A DNA stretch of 64,000 nt from Pacificispira sp033344895 (GTDB taxonomy: Bacteria; Pseudomonadota; Alphaproteobacteria; UBA8366; Aestuariispiraceae). Below, piece by piece: positions 8,057 to 16,792 of the stretch. Where the stretch lies: contig OZ245920.1 of the NCBI GenBank assembly GCA_965229685.1, positions 558,001-622,000 of the forward strand. The letters are read 5' to 3'. Within the stretch, counting starts at the first letter, position 1; each line of letters starts with the position of its first letter. The notes below the pieces were generated by a model that ran no database searches, had not been told where the DNA came from, and worked only from the letters and a program-made list of their open reading frames with translations. Position numbers and translations under genes: made by a program.

Positions 8057-8881
8057 ATGACCGCAGCGCAGACCAAAGCCGCCGCTGAAAAACATCTGTC
8101 CGAAGCAGAACAGGCGCAGTTTCACGACAAGGGCTGGATCGTCCCGCGCTGGGAACTGCCGGCGGAGCTGATCGCGGAGATGCGGCGCGAATACGCTGAC
8201 CTGCTGGCGCGGAACAGCCATGTGGAATCCGACATCATCCTGGCCCCGCATCAGACCAATGGCGGCTCCATGGGGATCAAGGGGTCGGAAAAATGGCTGG
8301 AATTCGCGACCCATCCGAAGATCGTCGAGACGGCGCGGGAACTGATCGGCGAGGACATCATCCTGTGGGGCACGACCCTGTTCGGCAAACCGGCGCGAAA
8401 GGGAAAGGAAACGCCCTGGCACCAGGACGGGGAATATTATCCGATCCGCCCGCTGGAGACGCTGACGGTGTGGATCCCGCTGGAGGATGTGACGCCGGAA
8501 AACGGGCCGATGCGCTTCATCCCCGGCTCCCACAAGAAGCATGAACTCTACAGCCATTCCTGGGTCGAGGGGGACGACAAGACAATCAACCTCGTCTGCG
8601 ATACCGAGCATTATGACGAGGCGACGGCGGAATCGCTGATCATCCGGGCGGGGCAGGTGTCCTTCCACGACGTTTACATGATCCACGGGTCGAAGCCGAA
8701 CCGCACCGATCATCCGCGCCCGGCCTTCATCATCCGCCTGATGCCCGCGACCTGCTTCTATGACCACGCGCTGGGGGCCGAGACGGGCAAGAAACACCCG
8801 GCCCAGGGCTATGGCATCCGCCCGCTTTATCTGATCAGCGGCCAGGACCGGGCGAACAACAATTTTACCATTGGTCACTAA
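8057..8881 (+). CDS. Phytanoyl-CoA dioxygenase (PhyH) family Fe(II)/2OG oxygenase
   Basis: The 274-residue protein has H122 and D124 in PWHQDGEYY and distal H210 in YMIHGSKPN. These form the iron triad of PhyH enzymes, and the Arg in RPAFIIRLMPAT is placed to bind 2-oxoglutarate. The ATG at 8057 follows AGGGAGA with good spacing, so the in-frame upstream codons (8009) are rejected. It is the first gene of a GntR-controlled operon with a B12-dependent mutase-like protein and a ProC-like reductase. Many bacterial PhyH proteins hydroxylate free amino acids, betaines or phosphonates rather than acyl-CoA, so an amino-acid-like substrate is plausible here, but this is inference. Confidence 0.82.
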   Translation: MTAAQTKAAAEKHLSEAEQAQFHDKGWIVPRWELPAELIAEMRREYADLLARNSHVESDIILAPHQTNGGSMGIKGSEKWLEFATHPKIVETARELIGEDIILWGTTLFGKPARKGKETPWHQDGEYYPIRPLETLTVWIPLEDVTPENGPMRFIPGSHKKHELYSHSWVEGDDKTINLVCDTEHYDEATAESLIIRAGQVSFHDVYMIHGSKPNRTDHPRPAFIIRLMPATCFYDHALGAETGKKHPAQGYGIRPLYLISGQDRANNNFTIGH

Positions 8882-8885
8882 GCAC

Positions 8886-10670
8886 ATGACGGACGCGCTG
8901 AGCCGCGCAGCGATCCTGCCGGAGGAGAACTTGCCGTCCGGGGCCGAGGTGCTGGCCGAGGGGCGGGCCCTGGCGCAAGACGTGACGGTCGGCCCCTCCG
9001 CCTTCCTGACCGCGCAGGGTGTCGAGAGCGAAACCGCCTTCAAGCAGCGCGAGGCCGAGGCCGGGCGGATCATGCAGCACGCCCAGATCGGCTTCCGCAG
9101 CCTGGACCGCAGCGTCGAGGCCGTCGCCGAAATCCATGCCCGCGTGGCCGAGGCCGGGTACCGCACCGACCGCTACGGCATCTGTCTGGACTGGTCCATG
9201 GGCTATCCAAGGGCGCAGCGCGACGGTCGGCCCAAGGGCACCGGGCTGATCCTGCAGGGGGAGGAGGATTTCGCGCGCCTCGCCAATGCCGCCCCGGTCG
9301 CCGCGCATTTCGGGGATTTCGTCATCGGCATGCCGGCCGCGCTGGAGAACACCGCCGCGGCCCTGCGCGCCGGATCGACGGCCATCGGCAATCTGGGCCA
9401 GTATTTCACCTTCGAACTGCCGGGCTGGCGCGACGATGTCGCGACGACCCGCGCCACCGTCGCCGCCATCGCGTTGGCCGCGGCACAGCCGGTCCCGGTC
9501 CTGATCCATTCCAATCTGGACGACGGTTTCGCGGCCCGCTTCACCGACCTCGCCTCGGCGCTGGGCGCCGTGCTGCTGGAGGCCTATATCGTCGACGAGC
9601 TGCTCGGCGGGCGGGTCAGCCATTGCTATGGCCACACCTTCTCGCGCCCGCTCGGCCGTTTCGCCTTTCAGCGCGCGCTGGCGCGGGTCTCGAAATCGCC
9701 CGGCACCATGGTCTATGGCAACACCACCTCCTATGGCGAGAACGAGGCGGCGAGCTATGCCGCGCTGGGCGCCTATCTGGGTGTCGATATCCAGGCCCAG
9801 CGCCTGATGCCGTCCGGCCATGCCGTGAACCCGGTCCCGGTGACGGAGGCGATCCGCATCCCCGATATCGACGAGATCGTCGCCGCCCAGATCTTCTGCG
9901 GCGAGAGCGTTCGCCGGACGGAAGGCGTGGAACAGTTCACCGGAACGGACGCGGTGGACGCGCTGGCCGACCGGCTGGTCGACGGGGCGCGGCGGTTCAA
10001 GGCCTCGGTGCTGTCCGGGCTTACGGATGCCGGGATCAACATCGCCGACCCGTTCGAGATGTTCCTGTCCCTGCGCCGCATCGGGGCCAAGCGGCTGGAG
10101 GAACTCTACGGGCCGGGCCGGGAAGAGGCAGGCGCGCCGAACGGCCGTCGCCCGGTCGAGCCGTCGCCGGTCCTGGACGAGATATCGGAACGCGCGGCCC
10201 AGGCCCTGACCCGGCTGCCCGCCGCACAGCGCAGCGCCATCGCCGCGTCGGATTTGCGCATCGTCACCGCGACGACCGACGTGCATGAATACGGTAAGCG
10301 CCTGCTGGACGACATGCTGGCGCAGCTTGGAGTCACCGCCCTGGACGGGCAGGTCAGCACCGATCCCGACCGCCTGGCGGAGGTCGCGCGCGGGGCCGAT
10401 GCGATCTTCCTCAGCACCTATAACGGTGTCGCGCTCAGCTTCCTGAAGTCGCTGAAATCCGAGCTGGCGGCACGCGGGCTGGACGTGCCGGTCTTCATCG
10501 GCGGCAAGCTGAACCAGGTGCCGGATACATCGAATACCAGCCTGCCCGTCGATGTCGGCGCGGAACTGGGGGCGGAGGGCGCGATCGTCTGCCGCTCGGT
10601 CGAGGATTTCTACGCGCCTCTGGCGGCGCTGATCGAGGCGAAGGAACCGAAGGAGAAGACGGCACAATGA
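8886..10670 (+). CDS. Cobalamin-dependent mutase-like protein (TIM-barrel fused to B12-binding domain)
   Basis: The protein is 594 residues. The C-terminal domain (about 455-590) is a B12-binding Rossmann fold with the base-off signature DxHxxG at 465-470 (DVHEYG), then STYNG and a VFIGGK segment placed like the later S and GG motifs. The N-terminal 430 residues look like a TIM barrel, with elements reminiscent of the glutamate mutase E chain. The enzyme would thus combine both subunits in one chain and use adenosylcobalamin for a radical carbon-skeleton rearrangement. No PLP-lysine motif was recognised, which argues weakly against an aminomutase. The start is taken as ATG 8886 rather than TTG 8871. 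Its stop overlaps the next gene by 4 bp (ATGA). Confidence 0.62.
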   Translation: MTDALSRAAILPEENLPSGAEVLAEGRALAQDVTVGPSAFLTAQGVESETAFKQREAEAGRIMQHAQIGFRSLDRSVEAVAEIHARVAEAGYRTDRYGICLDWSMGYPRAQRDGRPKGTGLILQGEEDFARLANAAPVAAHFGDFVIGMPAALENTAAALRAGSTAIGNLGQYFTFELPGWRDDVATTRATVAAIALAAAQPVPVLIHSNLDDGFAARFTDLASALGAVLLEAYIVDELLGGRVSHCYGHTFSRPLGRFAFQRALARVSKSPGTMVYGNTTSYGENEAASYAALGAYLGVDIQAQRLMPSGHAVNPVPVTEAIRIPDIDEIVAAQIFCGESVRRTEGVEQFTGTDAVDALADRLVDGARRFKASVLSGLTDAGINIADPFEMFLSLRRIGAKRLEELYGPGREEAGAPNGRRPVEPSPVLDEISERAAQALTRLPAAQRSAIAASDLRIVTATTDVHEYGKRLLDDMLAQLGVTALDGQVSTDPDRLAEVARGADAIFLSTYNGVALSFLKSLKSELAARGLDVPVFIGGKLNQVPDTSNTSLPVDVGAELGAEGAIVCRSVEDFYAPLAALIEAKEPKEKTAQ

Positions 10671-11452
10671 CGACAATCGGCATACTCGGCGTCGGCTATC
10701 TGGGCGAATGTCTGGCGGAGGGGCTGGCAGGGGCCATCGGGGAGGGATCGGACTTCACCGTTCTGCTGTCTCCGCGCAGCGCCGCCCGCGCCGCCCGTCT
10801 TGCGGAAAAGCACGGCTATGAGATCGCCCGGGACAATGCCGATCTGGTGACGCGGTCCGATTTCGTCTTCCTGGCGACCAAGCCCGAACAGATCGTCGAT
10901 ACCGCCAAGGGCCTGCCCTGGCGCGAAGGCCAGCGGGCGGTCTCCATCGCGGCCGGGATCACGCTGCCCGCGATCCGCGATGCGGTCGCGCCCGCCACGG
11001 CGCTGCGCTCCATGCCCATCGCCGCCAGCCGCATCCGCCAGAGCCCGACCGCCTATTGCCCGCCCGACGAAATGGCCGAGGAAGTCTTCGCCGCGCTCGG
11101 CTCCGCCCATGCCGTGGACGGCGACGACCAGTTCGAAACCGCCAGCATCTTCGGCGCCTATTACGGCCATCTGCATGTGCTCTACGACACGGTCGCCGGC
11201 TGGGCACAGGACAACGGCCTGCCCGCCGAAACCGCCCGCGCGCTCACCGCCCGCATGGCCCAGGCCGCCGCCGCCTCCATCCTCACCCAAACCAACCGCC
11301 GCCCCCGCGCCCCGCTGGACGATCTGATGACCGAAGGCGGCATCACCAAGGCCGGCCTCAACATCCTAGACGCCGCCGACGCCTTCACCCCCTGGTCCGA
11401 CGCCCTAACCACCGCCCGCAGGCGATCGGGGGAAATTGCGGGGGAGGGATAG
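10667..11452 (+). CDS. ProC-like NAD(P)-dependent imine reductase (pyrroline-5-carboxylate reductase family)
   Basis: The 261-residue protein has an N-terminal Rossmann fold with GxxGxGxxG at residues 5-13 and a strand VFLATKPEQI typical of ProC. The C-terminal helical dimer domain carries LMTEGGITKAGL, close to the ProC signature (GG-x-T-x-x-G). It overlaps the B12 protein gene by 4 bp and is clearly in its operon. Because it is regulated with a dioxygenase and a mutase, it is more likely a catabolic reductase or dehydrogenase for a cyclic or imino intermediate than the housekeeping proline enzyme. Substrate unknown. Confidence 0.72.
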   Translation: MTTIGILGVGYLGECLAEGLAGAIGEGSDFTVLLSPRSAARAARLAEKHGYEIARDNADLVTRSDFVFLATKPEQIVDTAKGLPWREGQRAVSIAAGITLPAIRDAVAPATALRSMPIAASRIRQSPTAYCPPDEMAEEVFAALGSAHAVDGDDQFETASIFGAYYGHLHVLYDTVAGWAQDNGLPAETARALTARMAQAAAASILTQTNRRPRAPLDDLMTEGGITKAGLNILDAADAFTPWSDALTTARRRSGEIAGEG

Positions 11453-11522
11453 GTCCGTCCGATCTCGAGGAGCAGAGGACCTTTATGGGGCAGCACCGAA
11501 GAGGCCTAGTGTAGCCATTAAC

Positions 11523-11558
11523 GGACTCTCTCGAAATGTGGAGGAACCTCCAGAGTCC
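11523..11558. terminator. Nested inverted repeat downstream of the Gabija-like pair
   Basis: Outer arms GGACTCT (11523-11529) and AGAGTCC (11552-11558) enclose an inner TGGAGG/CCTCCA hairpin (11539-11552). It lies 17 bp past the helicase stop codon on the minus strand and before the end of the ProC-like gene. No T-run follows, so it may be a factor-dependent terminator, an RNA-processing hairpin or an island boundary. Confidence 0.35.
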
Positions 11559-11574
11559 ATGTCAGTCCGAGTAA

Positions 11575-13104
11575 CTAACTAAGCCTGATAAGAGGGCTGG
11601 GGTTGGTGCGCGGTACCACAAGTCTCAACGAATGTTTCGCTCGGGTTAAAGCGACATACAACATGCACCGTTTGTAGGGAGTATCTCTAAAATTCTGATC
11701 GTCACACGGTATGAGCATGGAGTGATCACACTCCAGACCCTTTGCCTTGTGAATACTGCTGATTGTTTTCGATGGAGGTGAGGGGCGGACATAGGCCCGT
11801 TTGCGAGAAATCTCTGCAAATGCGCCCTGAGCGCTCGGATATCTATCCAGTTGCTTCGCTTCGTTGAACTCGGTGCGGTAGTCAATATACACTGCATCGA
11901 ATCCTGCGGCTCTTTGATTGATTAACTCGCCGATAAGGCGGATGGCGGCGCTCGCTCCTCTGTGATCCGGAAATTCGAGAACGCACTTGGCAATGAGTTG
12001 GATATTGGCCGGCTTGCCAGTCGTCGATTTGGCGCAGCCGTTTCGGACCTCCTGGATCAGCCTCCTACCATGACTGCTCTCGCTAAAGCCCTTGGCGGTA
12101 GTACTAACGAAGGCAGCCAACGCTGCGGCTATGGCTTCAGCATTTCCCGCGCGCTCGTCTAAGGCAGAGACGAAATCGGCCAAAGCATTGCGGGTATGCC
12201 CTTCCCATATCGGGATGGAACGATTCCAGAAACTTCGCAGTCCACGGGCAAGATCGGTCTGGGCCGTGAGGATCATGAGTTGAGATTGAGATTGTACATT
12301 CTGATCGATTTGGCGCCGATCTTCTTGTGAAAGCATATAGAGGCCGTGTGTTTGAGCGGTGTTGTCGGCTCGTATGATTTGCACGGAGCGAGGCACATTG
12401 CTCGTGAGATCGATGGGATTCCCGTTTTCAAGATTCTCACGCGCTTTCCGGAGCCAATGCCCCAGTTCCCGATCTCCGTCCTCCCACCGATGTGGATGGT
12501 CGAGACGATCCCACGCTGCTTCGGATTTCAAGGTTTCCCAGCGCTCTCGATTGGCCCTGGCGGCTTTTGCTGATTTTGTGTCGTAGATGCTCTGTAATGG
12601 GTCGCCGAACACACGCAGCATGGCTCCGCTTCGGTGTAGTGCCATCACGACCGCATGCTGGTCGGGAGAGGAATCCTGGTGCTCGTCACAGACGATGAAG
12701 GGATATCGGCAGGCGAGGGCGCGCGCCACCATTGGCCTATTGCCGAGGAAGGAAGCGACCTTAGACGCCATGATGCCGAAGCCTTTGCCTTCGTCTTGCC
12801 AAGCCCACGCTGACACATCGGCGGGTAAATCGAGCACGGCATGGTAGGCGGTAGCGATCTGAGCGATGAGCGCGTCGATGGTCTTGATCTCGACGGAGCG
12901 TCCTGCTCCTGCGGTACGTTCCGCGAATACGGTGCATGCTGCATGGGTGTGAGTGAGGATTAACAGTCGGCCCGATCCAAGGGTCACTGCGAGATCACGA
13001 GCGTATGCTGCACCCTGGTATGTCTTCCCCGCGCCTGCTGCCGCTTCAATCACGACAAGAGGCTCGTCGGATCTCAGGAGTGCGGCCACGCTTTCATCGC
13101 TCAT
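11575..13104 (-). CDS. gajB: UvrD/PcrA-like superfamily 1 helicase of a Gabija-like defence pair (GajB-like)
   Basis: The protein is 509 residues. Helicase motifs in order: Walker A AAAGAGKTY at 21-29, motif II CDEHQD at 139-144, motif III VFGDPLQSIYD at 165-175, motif V SSIHKAKGLECD and motif VI YVALTRAKHSL near the C-terminus. The size is close to GajB of Bacillus cereus (about 494 residues). Its ATG overlaps the stop of the upstream OLD-family nuclease gene by 4 bp. In Gabija, GajB senses DNA ends and activates GajA, and it lacks the accessory domains of full-length UvrD. Base composition is visibly less GC-rich than the flanking catabolic genes. Function is inferred from architecture and pairing. 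Confidence 0.72.
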   Translation of the reverse strand: MSDESVAALLRSDEPLVVIEAAAGAGKTYQGAAYARDLAVTLGSGRLLILTHTHAACTVFAERTAGAGRSVEIKTIDALIAQIATAYHAVLDLPADVSAWAWQDEGKGFGIMASKVASFLGNRPMVARALACRYPFIVCDEHQDSSPDQHAVVMALHRSGAMLRVFGDPLQSIYDTKSAKAARANRERWETLKSEAAWDRLDHPHRWEDGDRELGHWLRKARENLENGNPIDLTSNVPRSVQIIRADNTAQTHGLYMLSQEDRRQIDQNVQSQSQLMILTAQTDLARGLRSFWNRSIPIWEGHTRNALADFVSALDERAGNAEAIAAALAAFVSTTAKGFSESSHGRRLIQEVRNGCAKSTTGKPANIQLIAKCVLEFPDHRGASAAIRLIGELINQRAAGFDAVYIDYRTEFNEAKQLDRYPSAQGAFAEISRKRAYVRPSPPSKTISSIHKAKGLECDHSMLIPCDDQNFRDTPYKRCMLYVALTRAKHSLRLVVPRTNPSPLIRLS

Positions 13105-14861
13105 GGCTGAAGGTCGTCGCGTTCTTGCATCTCCGAAGCTCGCAAGACCGCATTGATCAGAGGCATCAACGACGGACGCAGGTTAGGCCATGCGCCACCG
13201 GACAACATCCTCTTGGCCAACTCACGTCCACCAGCCTCGGATTTGAACCAGCACCGGGCATGTGCTTTCCACTCCTTCTCTGAACCTTCAGGAGCGCCGT
13301 CTTTGTCGCCGGTTGCCGCGGCGATGATGAGCGTGCGCAGGCTTGTTCCTGTCGCATCTAACGCTTGTCGGATTTTGTCCAGGCTCTTGTCCTGCGAACC
13401 GAGCCGATCGGCTAGTGTCCGCAGACGCAGACCATCTTCGGCACCGTCTGTGTCAGTGACCAACTTGCCCAGTTGATCGTCCGGTATGTTGGCGATCACC
13501 TGCTCTTCCGTGCATCCCGTCGGCCATTGGAGCAGTGCATCGCCAAGTTGATCCTTTAGCGCCTTCCATCGTTCAGGATTTCGACCTTCGTTGTCAGCAA
13601 GCCCGCAGAAAAGAAGGCCGCTGGAGGAGAGCGCTTCGAGTAGGCCGAGAGTCGCGTCATTGCCCTGCCCGTCGCAGACCCGAACGCCACGGTCTAGTGG
13701 CTCGCCTGAAAAAGCACATTCTAGAAGATATCGAAGGAACCCTACTTCGGTTGCGCCTTCAGCGATCACGGCAACCCGTGAAAGGAAAGTTTCTGGATCA
13801 CGACGCTGTTGCTGCTCGATCTTATGACGGGGCAGCGGTCCAATTTGCCCACAGCTATCGAGATACCAGAGATCTGCCTTTTCGGTGCAGGCGATCGCGA
13901 CTGCGCTGTGTGTTGTGACAAAAGACTGGCAGAAGGAACCGATTACACTGCCTATGAGCTTGCGCAGGCGATACGGCTCTAAGCCACGCTCAATTTCGTC
14001 GATCGCAGCTATGCTGGTGTTAGTCCGATTCACCGACGCTGTTTCAAGGGCGGCCATTCGGCGTGTCCCTGCTCCCCAGCTGGATAAGGGAAGGTCGGTA
14101 TCGTCTTTCTCGGCGTGAAGCCCGATAAGCGCGCCGATTGATAGGCCGTGGGTTGTCGTCAACCCGAGTGACAAACCGTGCGGGAGCGAGGCCTTCTCGA
14201 AGCGCGCGCTTAGGTCGTCAATGCTTTCTCTGCCGTCATCCCCCAACGGCGCGTTCAGATCGATCTTTGAGACCTCCTTGCCGATACGCGCGCGAAGGGA
14301 CACATCTGAGAACAACCGATCTAATGCGGATCCGTAAACTAGGCGTAGATCGCGGTCATTGCGATCATCCCCACTCAGTCTAACAAGACCAACCGCGCGC
14401 CGGATTCCGGTCGTGAGAGAGTCCGCATCGCCGTTCGGCTGGACTAACTCCCACAACAGTTCAAGCTCAGTTGTCCCACGGAGTCGGAACCAATACACGG
14501 GATTGTCTGGGGGCGCATCGGCATCGCCCCCCACGTCTGTTGGCAACACCGCATTCTGACCGTCCCAGTTCCATGGCCATGCGAATTTCGGCTGTGTGCT
14601 CATTTCCGATGATTCCGGAAGAGAGAAAACGCCGTCGATGCAGAATTCCTCGGAAGCGTCACGCTGCCAATAGTCGGACTCGGAGACGATGGTTGAGTTA
14701 GAAGGGCTCAGGAGAAGGCCGATCGCCTCGAGAATGGTCGTTTTGCCGGTGTCTCCGCCCCCAATTATGACGTTCATACCGTTTGCAGGTTGCCAACAGA
14801 AGTCCTTCAATCCCCGAAAACGGCTGATAGAGAGCTTTCGTAGGATAGGTGCTTCCGTCAT
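13101..14861 (-). CDS. gajA: OLD-family ATPase/TOPRIM nuclease of a Gabija-like defence pair (GajA-like)
   Basis: The protein is 586 residues from ATG 14861 (an in-frame TTG lies 15 bases earlier). It has an SMC/RecF-like ATPase: Walker A GGGDTGKTT at 34-42, signature-like SSWGAGTRRM at 260-269, Walker B AAIDEIERGLEP at 285-296 and switch His in TTHS at 316-319. A TOPRIM nuclease domain follows, with E368 in VAVIAEGATEVGF and acidic LADNEG at 421-426 (D423, E425). GajA of B. cereus has the same order and similar length (578 residues). The usual second Asp of the DxD pair is Glu here. Together with the helicase this should cleave invading DNA. Confidence 0.72.
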   Translation of the reverse strand: MTEAPILRKLSISRFRGLKDFCWQPANGMNVIIGGGDTGKTTILEAIGLLLSPSNSTIVSESDYWQRDASEEFCIDGVFSLPESSEMSTQPKFAWPWNWDGQNAVLPTDVGGDADAPPDNPVYWFRLRGTTELELLWELVQPNGDADSLTTGIRRAVGLVRLSGDDRNDRDLRLVYGSALDRLFSDVSLRARIGKEVSKIDLNAPLGDDGRESIDDLSARFEKASLPHGLSLGLTTTHGLSIGALIGLHAEKDDTDLPLSSWGAGTRRMAALETASVNRTNTSIAAIDEIERGLEPYRLRKLIGSVIGSFCQSFVTTHSAVAIACTEKADLWYLDSCGQIGPLPRHKIEQQQRRDPETFLSRVAVIAEGATEVGFLRYLLECAFSGEPLDRGVRVCDGQGNDATLGLLEALSSSGLLFCGLADNEGRNPERWKALKDQLGDALLQWPTGCTEEQVIANIPDDQLGKLVTDTDGAEDGLRLRTLADRLGSQDKSLDKIRQALDATGTSLRTLIIAAATGDKDGAPEGSEKEWKAHARCWFKSEAGGRELAKRMLSGGAWPNLRPSLMPLINAVLRASEMQERDDLQP

Positions 14862-15210
14862 CGAGCAATCTTTCAATTAGTCTCATACTGTTTCACAGTT
14901 CACTGGTATCACGTTTTGATTGAAATTTAATCCACCTTGCTCTTGGTGTCGCCAAAGAGTCCGCTCCGAGTCAGCTGTGAGCCTGGTTCCGACCGCCCCT
15001 CGCCGACGACCGATAGCCAGGAACGGACGATCCGGACAATAGTAACAACACAGGCGCCCGTCAGACGAATTCTTGGGGCCGTACTTTATGGAACTGATTG
15101 CATGCGGGCCCATTTCTGGGGGAACGGTTGAAGGGACGCCGAGAGCAACAAAACCGGGCGGGGAACCGTCAAGTGTATGCCTCACCTCATCATTTTAGCA
15201 TTTCCTGACG
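14862..15210. other. Non-coding stretch upstream of the Gabija-like pair
   Basis: About 350 bases with no convincing gene. An open frame of 100 codons on the minus strand (14883-15185) has no recognisable domain, no good ribosome-binding site and an unnatural composition. The segment should contain the promoter of the nuclease/helicase pair and the right edge of the atypical island. No direct repeats or tRNA remnant were seen. Confidence 0.4.
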
Positions 15211-15579
15211 CTAGTCCCGGCCGGACGGAGCTTGGTTTTGCAGCCTCGACAACCAGACCATCAAAATCAGGCATCCCAGCACGCCAAAGGGTGCAAGAGC
15301 ATTGCCGAACTGTCTGTGAAACAGAAGTGTCGCCGCGGCAGCGGTCATAACCGCACCGCCGACGACACACCCGACGAGGCGTGTCGCGGGTAGAAGTAGC
15401 AGAACGGCAACGCTCCATTCCATTGCCCCCGTGACATAGTGGAACCAGGCCGGGTACCCCCATCTCTTGTAGTCAGCCAGTACCGCCGCGGAAGGGAAGA
15501 GGTTCAGGGTCCCTCCAAGTACAAAGAAGGCCGAGAGCAATACGGCCAGGACGTGATGCCAGGGGAACTTCTTCATCAT
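15211..15579 (-). CDS. DoxX-family membrane protein
   Basis: The 122-residue protein has four predicted transmembrane helices in DoxX order. An opening helix LAVLLSAFFVLGGTLNLFP is followed by a motif with YPAWFHYVTGAMEWSVAVLLL characteristic of DoxX-like proteins. Either of two adjacent ATG codons could start it; AGAGG lies at the right distance. Roles reported for the family (quinone-linked oxidoreductase partners, stress) are diverse, so no specific function is assigned. Confidence 0.7.
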   Translation of the reverse strand: MMKKFPWHHVLAVLLSAFFVLGGTLNLFPSAAVLADYKRWGYPAWFHYVTGAMEWSVAVLLLLPATRLVGCVVGGAVMTAAAATLLFHRQFGNALAPFGVLGCLILMVWLSRLQNQAPSGRD

Positions 15580-15706
15580 GGATACCTCTTCCGTGTTGAT
15601 ACCAGGCGCACCTGATTTACAGGCTGTTGGTTATGGCGCGGGTGTCTGCCCCGCACGAACCAGCAAGAATGAGCAAGCGGGCTCCAGCCCCGGTCTCCAA
15701 CCTCAT

Positions 15707-16618
15707 TTACCCAAGAGCGACAAGGGAGACGCCGATACTGGCCAGGATTGTCGCTGCCACGATGTAACGACCGGGACGAGGCTCCGTTTTCAGCAAAAAG
15801 GCGGCAAGGTAGATCCCAACGAAAATCTCTGTCGTACCGATTATCGCCACAACGGCCACGGCGGTGTACTTCAGAGCAAAGAAAAGCAACAACTGGCCCA
15901 GGGACATTGAGATTGCCGCTATCCATTGCCAGGTGCCCGTATCGCTCAGAACCCGGAACAGGCTGTTACGAAATCCTCTGCTGAATGGCGCGGCACCGAC
16001 GTACCAAACAACCCCAGTCGCCGCGCCGACCATCGCACCGAACGCAGCATCCGGGACATGCTCCATCGCTAGTTTTCGCGCCACATAGGCCAGGGCATAG
16101 AACAGGGCACACAATGCGCCGAGCATCGCCCCTGTCCGAATGCGGCCTTGGGTGAGCTGGGCGAAACCTCCGAAGTCTGCAGGCGCCTTCTCCCGCAATG
16201 TCAGCGCGACACTGACGAGTATGAGACCCATGCCGACTGCGGGGATCAGGCCATAGCGCTCCCCCAGAATCACGACCGCGAGTATCGTTGAAAACACAGG
16301 AATGAGCCGTCGCAGCAACCCGGCGCGAATGGCACCGGCGAGGGCGATCGACTTGAAATTCGTCAGACGCCCGAGCACCGTCGCCAGCACCCCCGACGCC
16401 ACGAAGAAGGCAACGCCTGATATCAGGGCGTCCCCGTGCACAGGCAATCCTTCGACAGATCCACCGGCAAGCCAGACAATCGCGGCAAACAGCAATGTTA
16501 GCACGATCGACAGGAAGGCGCCGTTGTCACCCCGTGCTTGCGGCGCCCCTTTCGCTATCGCAGCACCAGCCAACCCGAAGAAAGCCGCCGATAGAAGGGC
16601 GAAGGCTTCACCTATCAT
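15707..16618 (-). CDS. EamA/DMT-family transporter
   Basis: The 303-residue protein has about ten predicted transmembrane helices made of two EamA repeats (residues about 1-145 and 165-300). Each repeat ends with an ILGERYG- or FLLKTEPRP-like segment before the last helix, as usual in drug/metabolite transporters. The ATG at 16618 (IGEAFALLSAAFFG) places the first helix at the very N-terminus, as in the family, so a longer start 39 bases upstream is rejected. The substrate is unknown. It lies upstream of DoxX on the same strand with a gap of 127 bases. Confidence 0.75.
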   Translation of the reverse strand: MIGEAFALLSAAFFGLAGAAIAKGAPQARGDNGAFLSIVLTLLFAAIVWLAGGSVEGLPVHGDALISGVAFFVASGVLATVLGRLTNFKSIALAGAIRAGLLRRLIPVFSTILAVVILGERYGLIPAVGMGLILVSVALTLREKAPADFGGFAQLTQGRIRTGAMLGALCALFYALAYVARKLAMEHVPDAAFGAMVGAATGVVWYVGAAPFSRGFRNSLFRVLSDTGTWQWIAAISMSLGQLLLFFALKYTAVAVVAIIGTTEIFVGIYLAAFLLKTEPRPGRYIVAATILASIGVSLVALG

Positions 16619-16792
16619 CGATACCCGACGTTCTGATCCTGCTCTCTTGCAGAGCAATCCGTCAGTGACCCTGTCCTCTGCATAGGCCGCAGCATCGATT
16701 TGCCCGACATAGCGGGGAAAGAGGTTCTATTCCCCTTGGGATAAGCATGGAGTGGGACGGTTGCTTCCATTGTTTGGAAAGGCATCTATGGC

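Noticed and set aside
8865..10676. 603-codon frame antisense to the B12 protein gene
   Set aside because: Low-complexity Arg/Gly/Asp-rich translation without domains; the plus-strand gene has clear motifs.
14883..15185. 100-codon minus-strand frame upstream of the Gabija-like pair
   Set aside because: No domain, no ribosome-binding site and odd composition; treated as intergenic.
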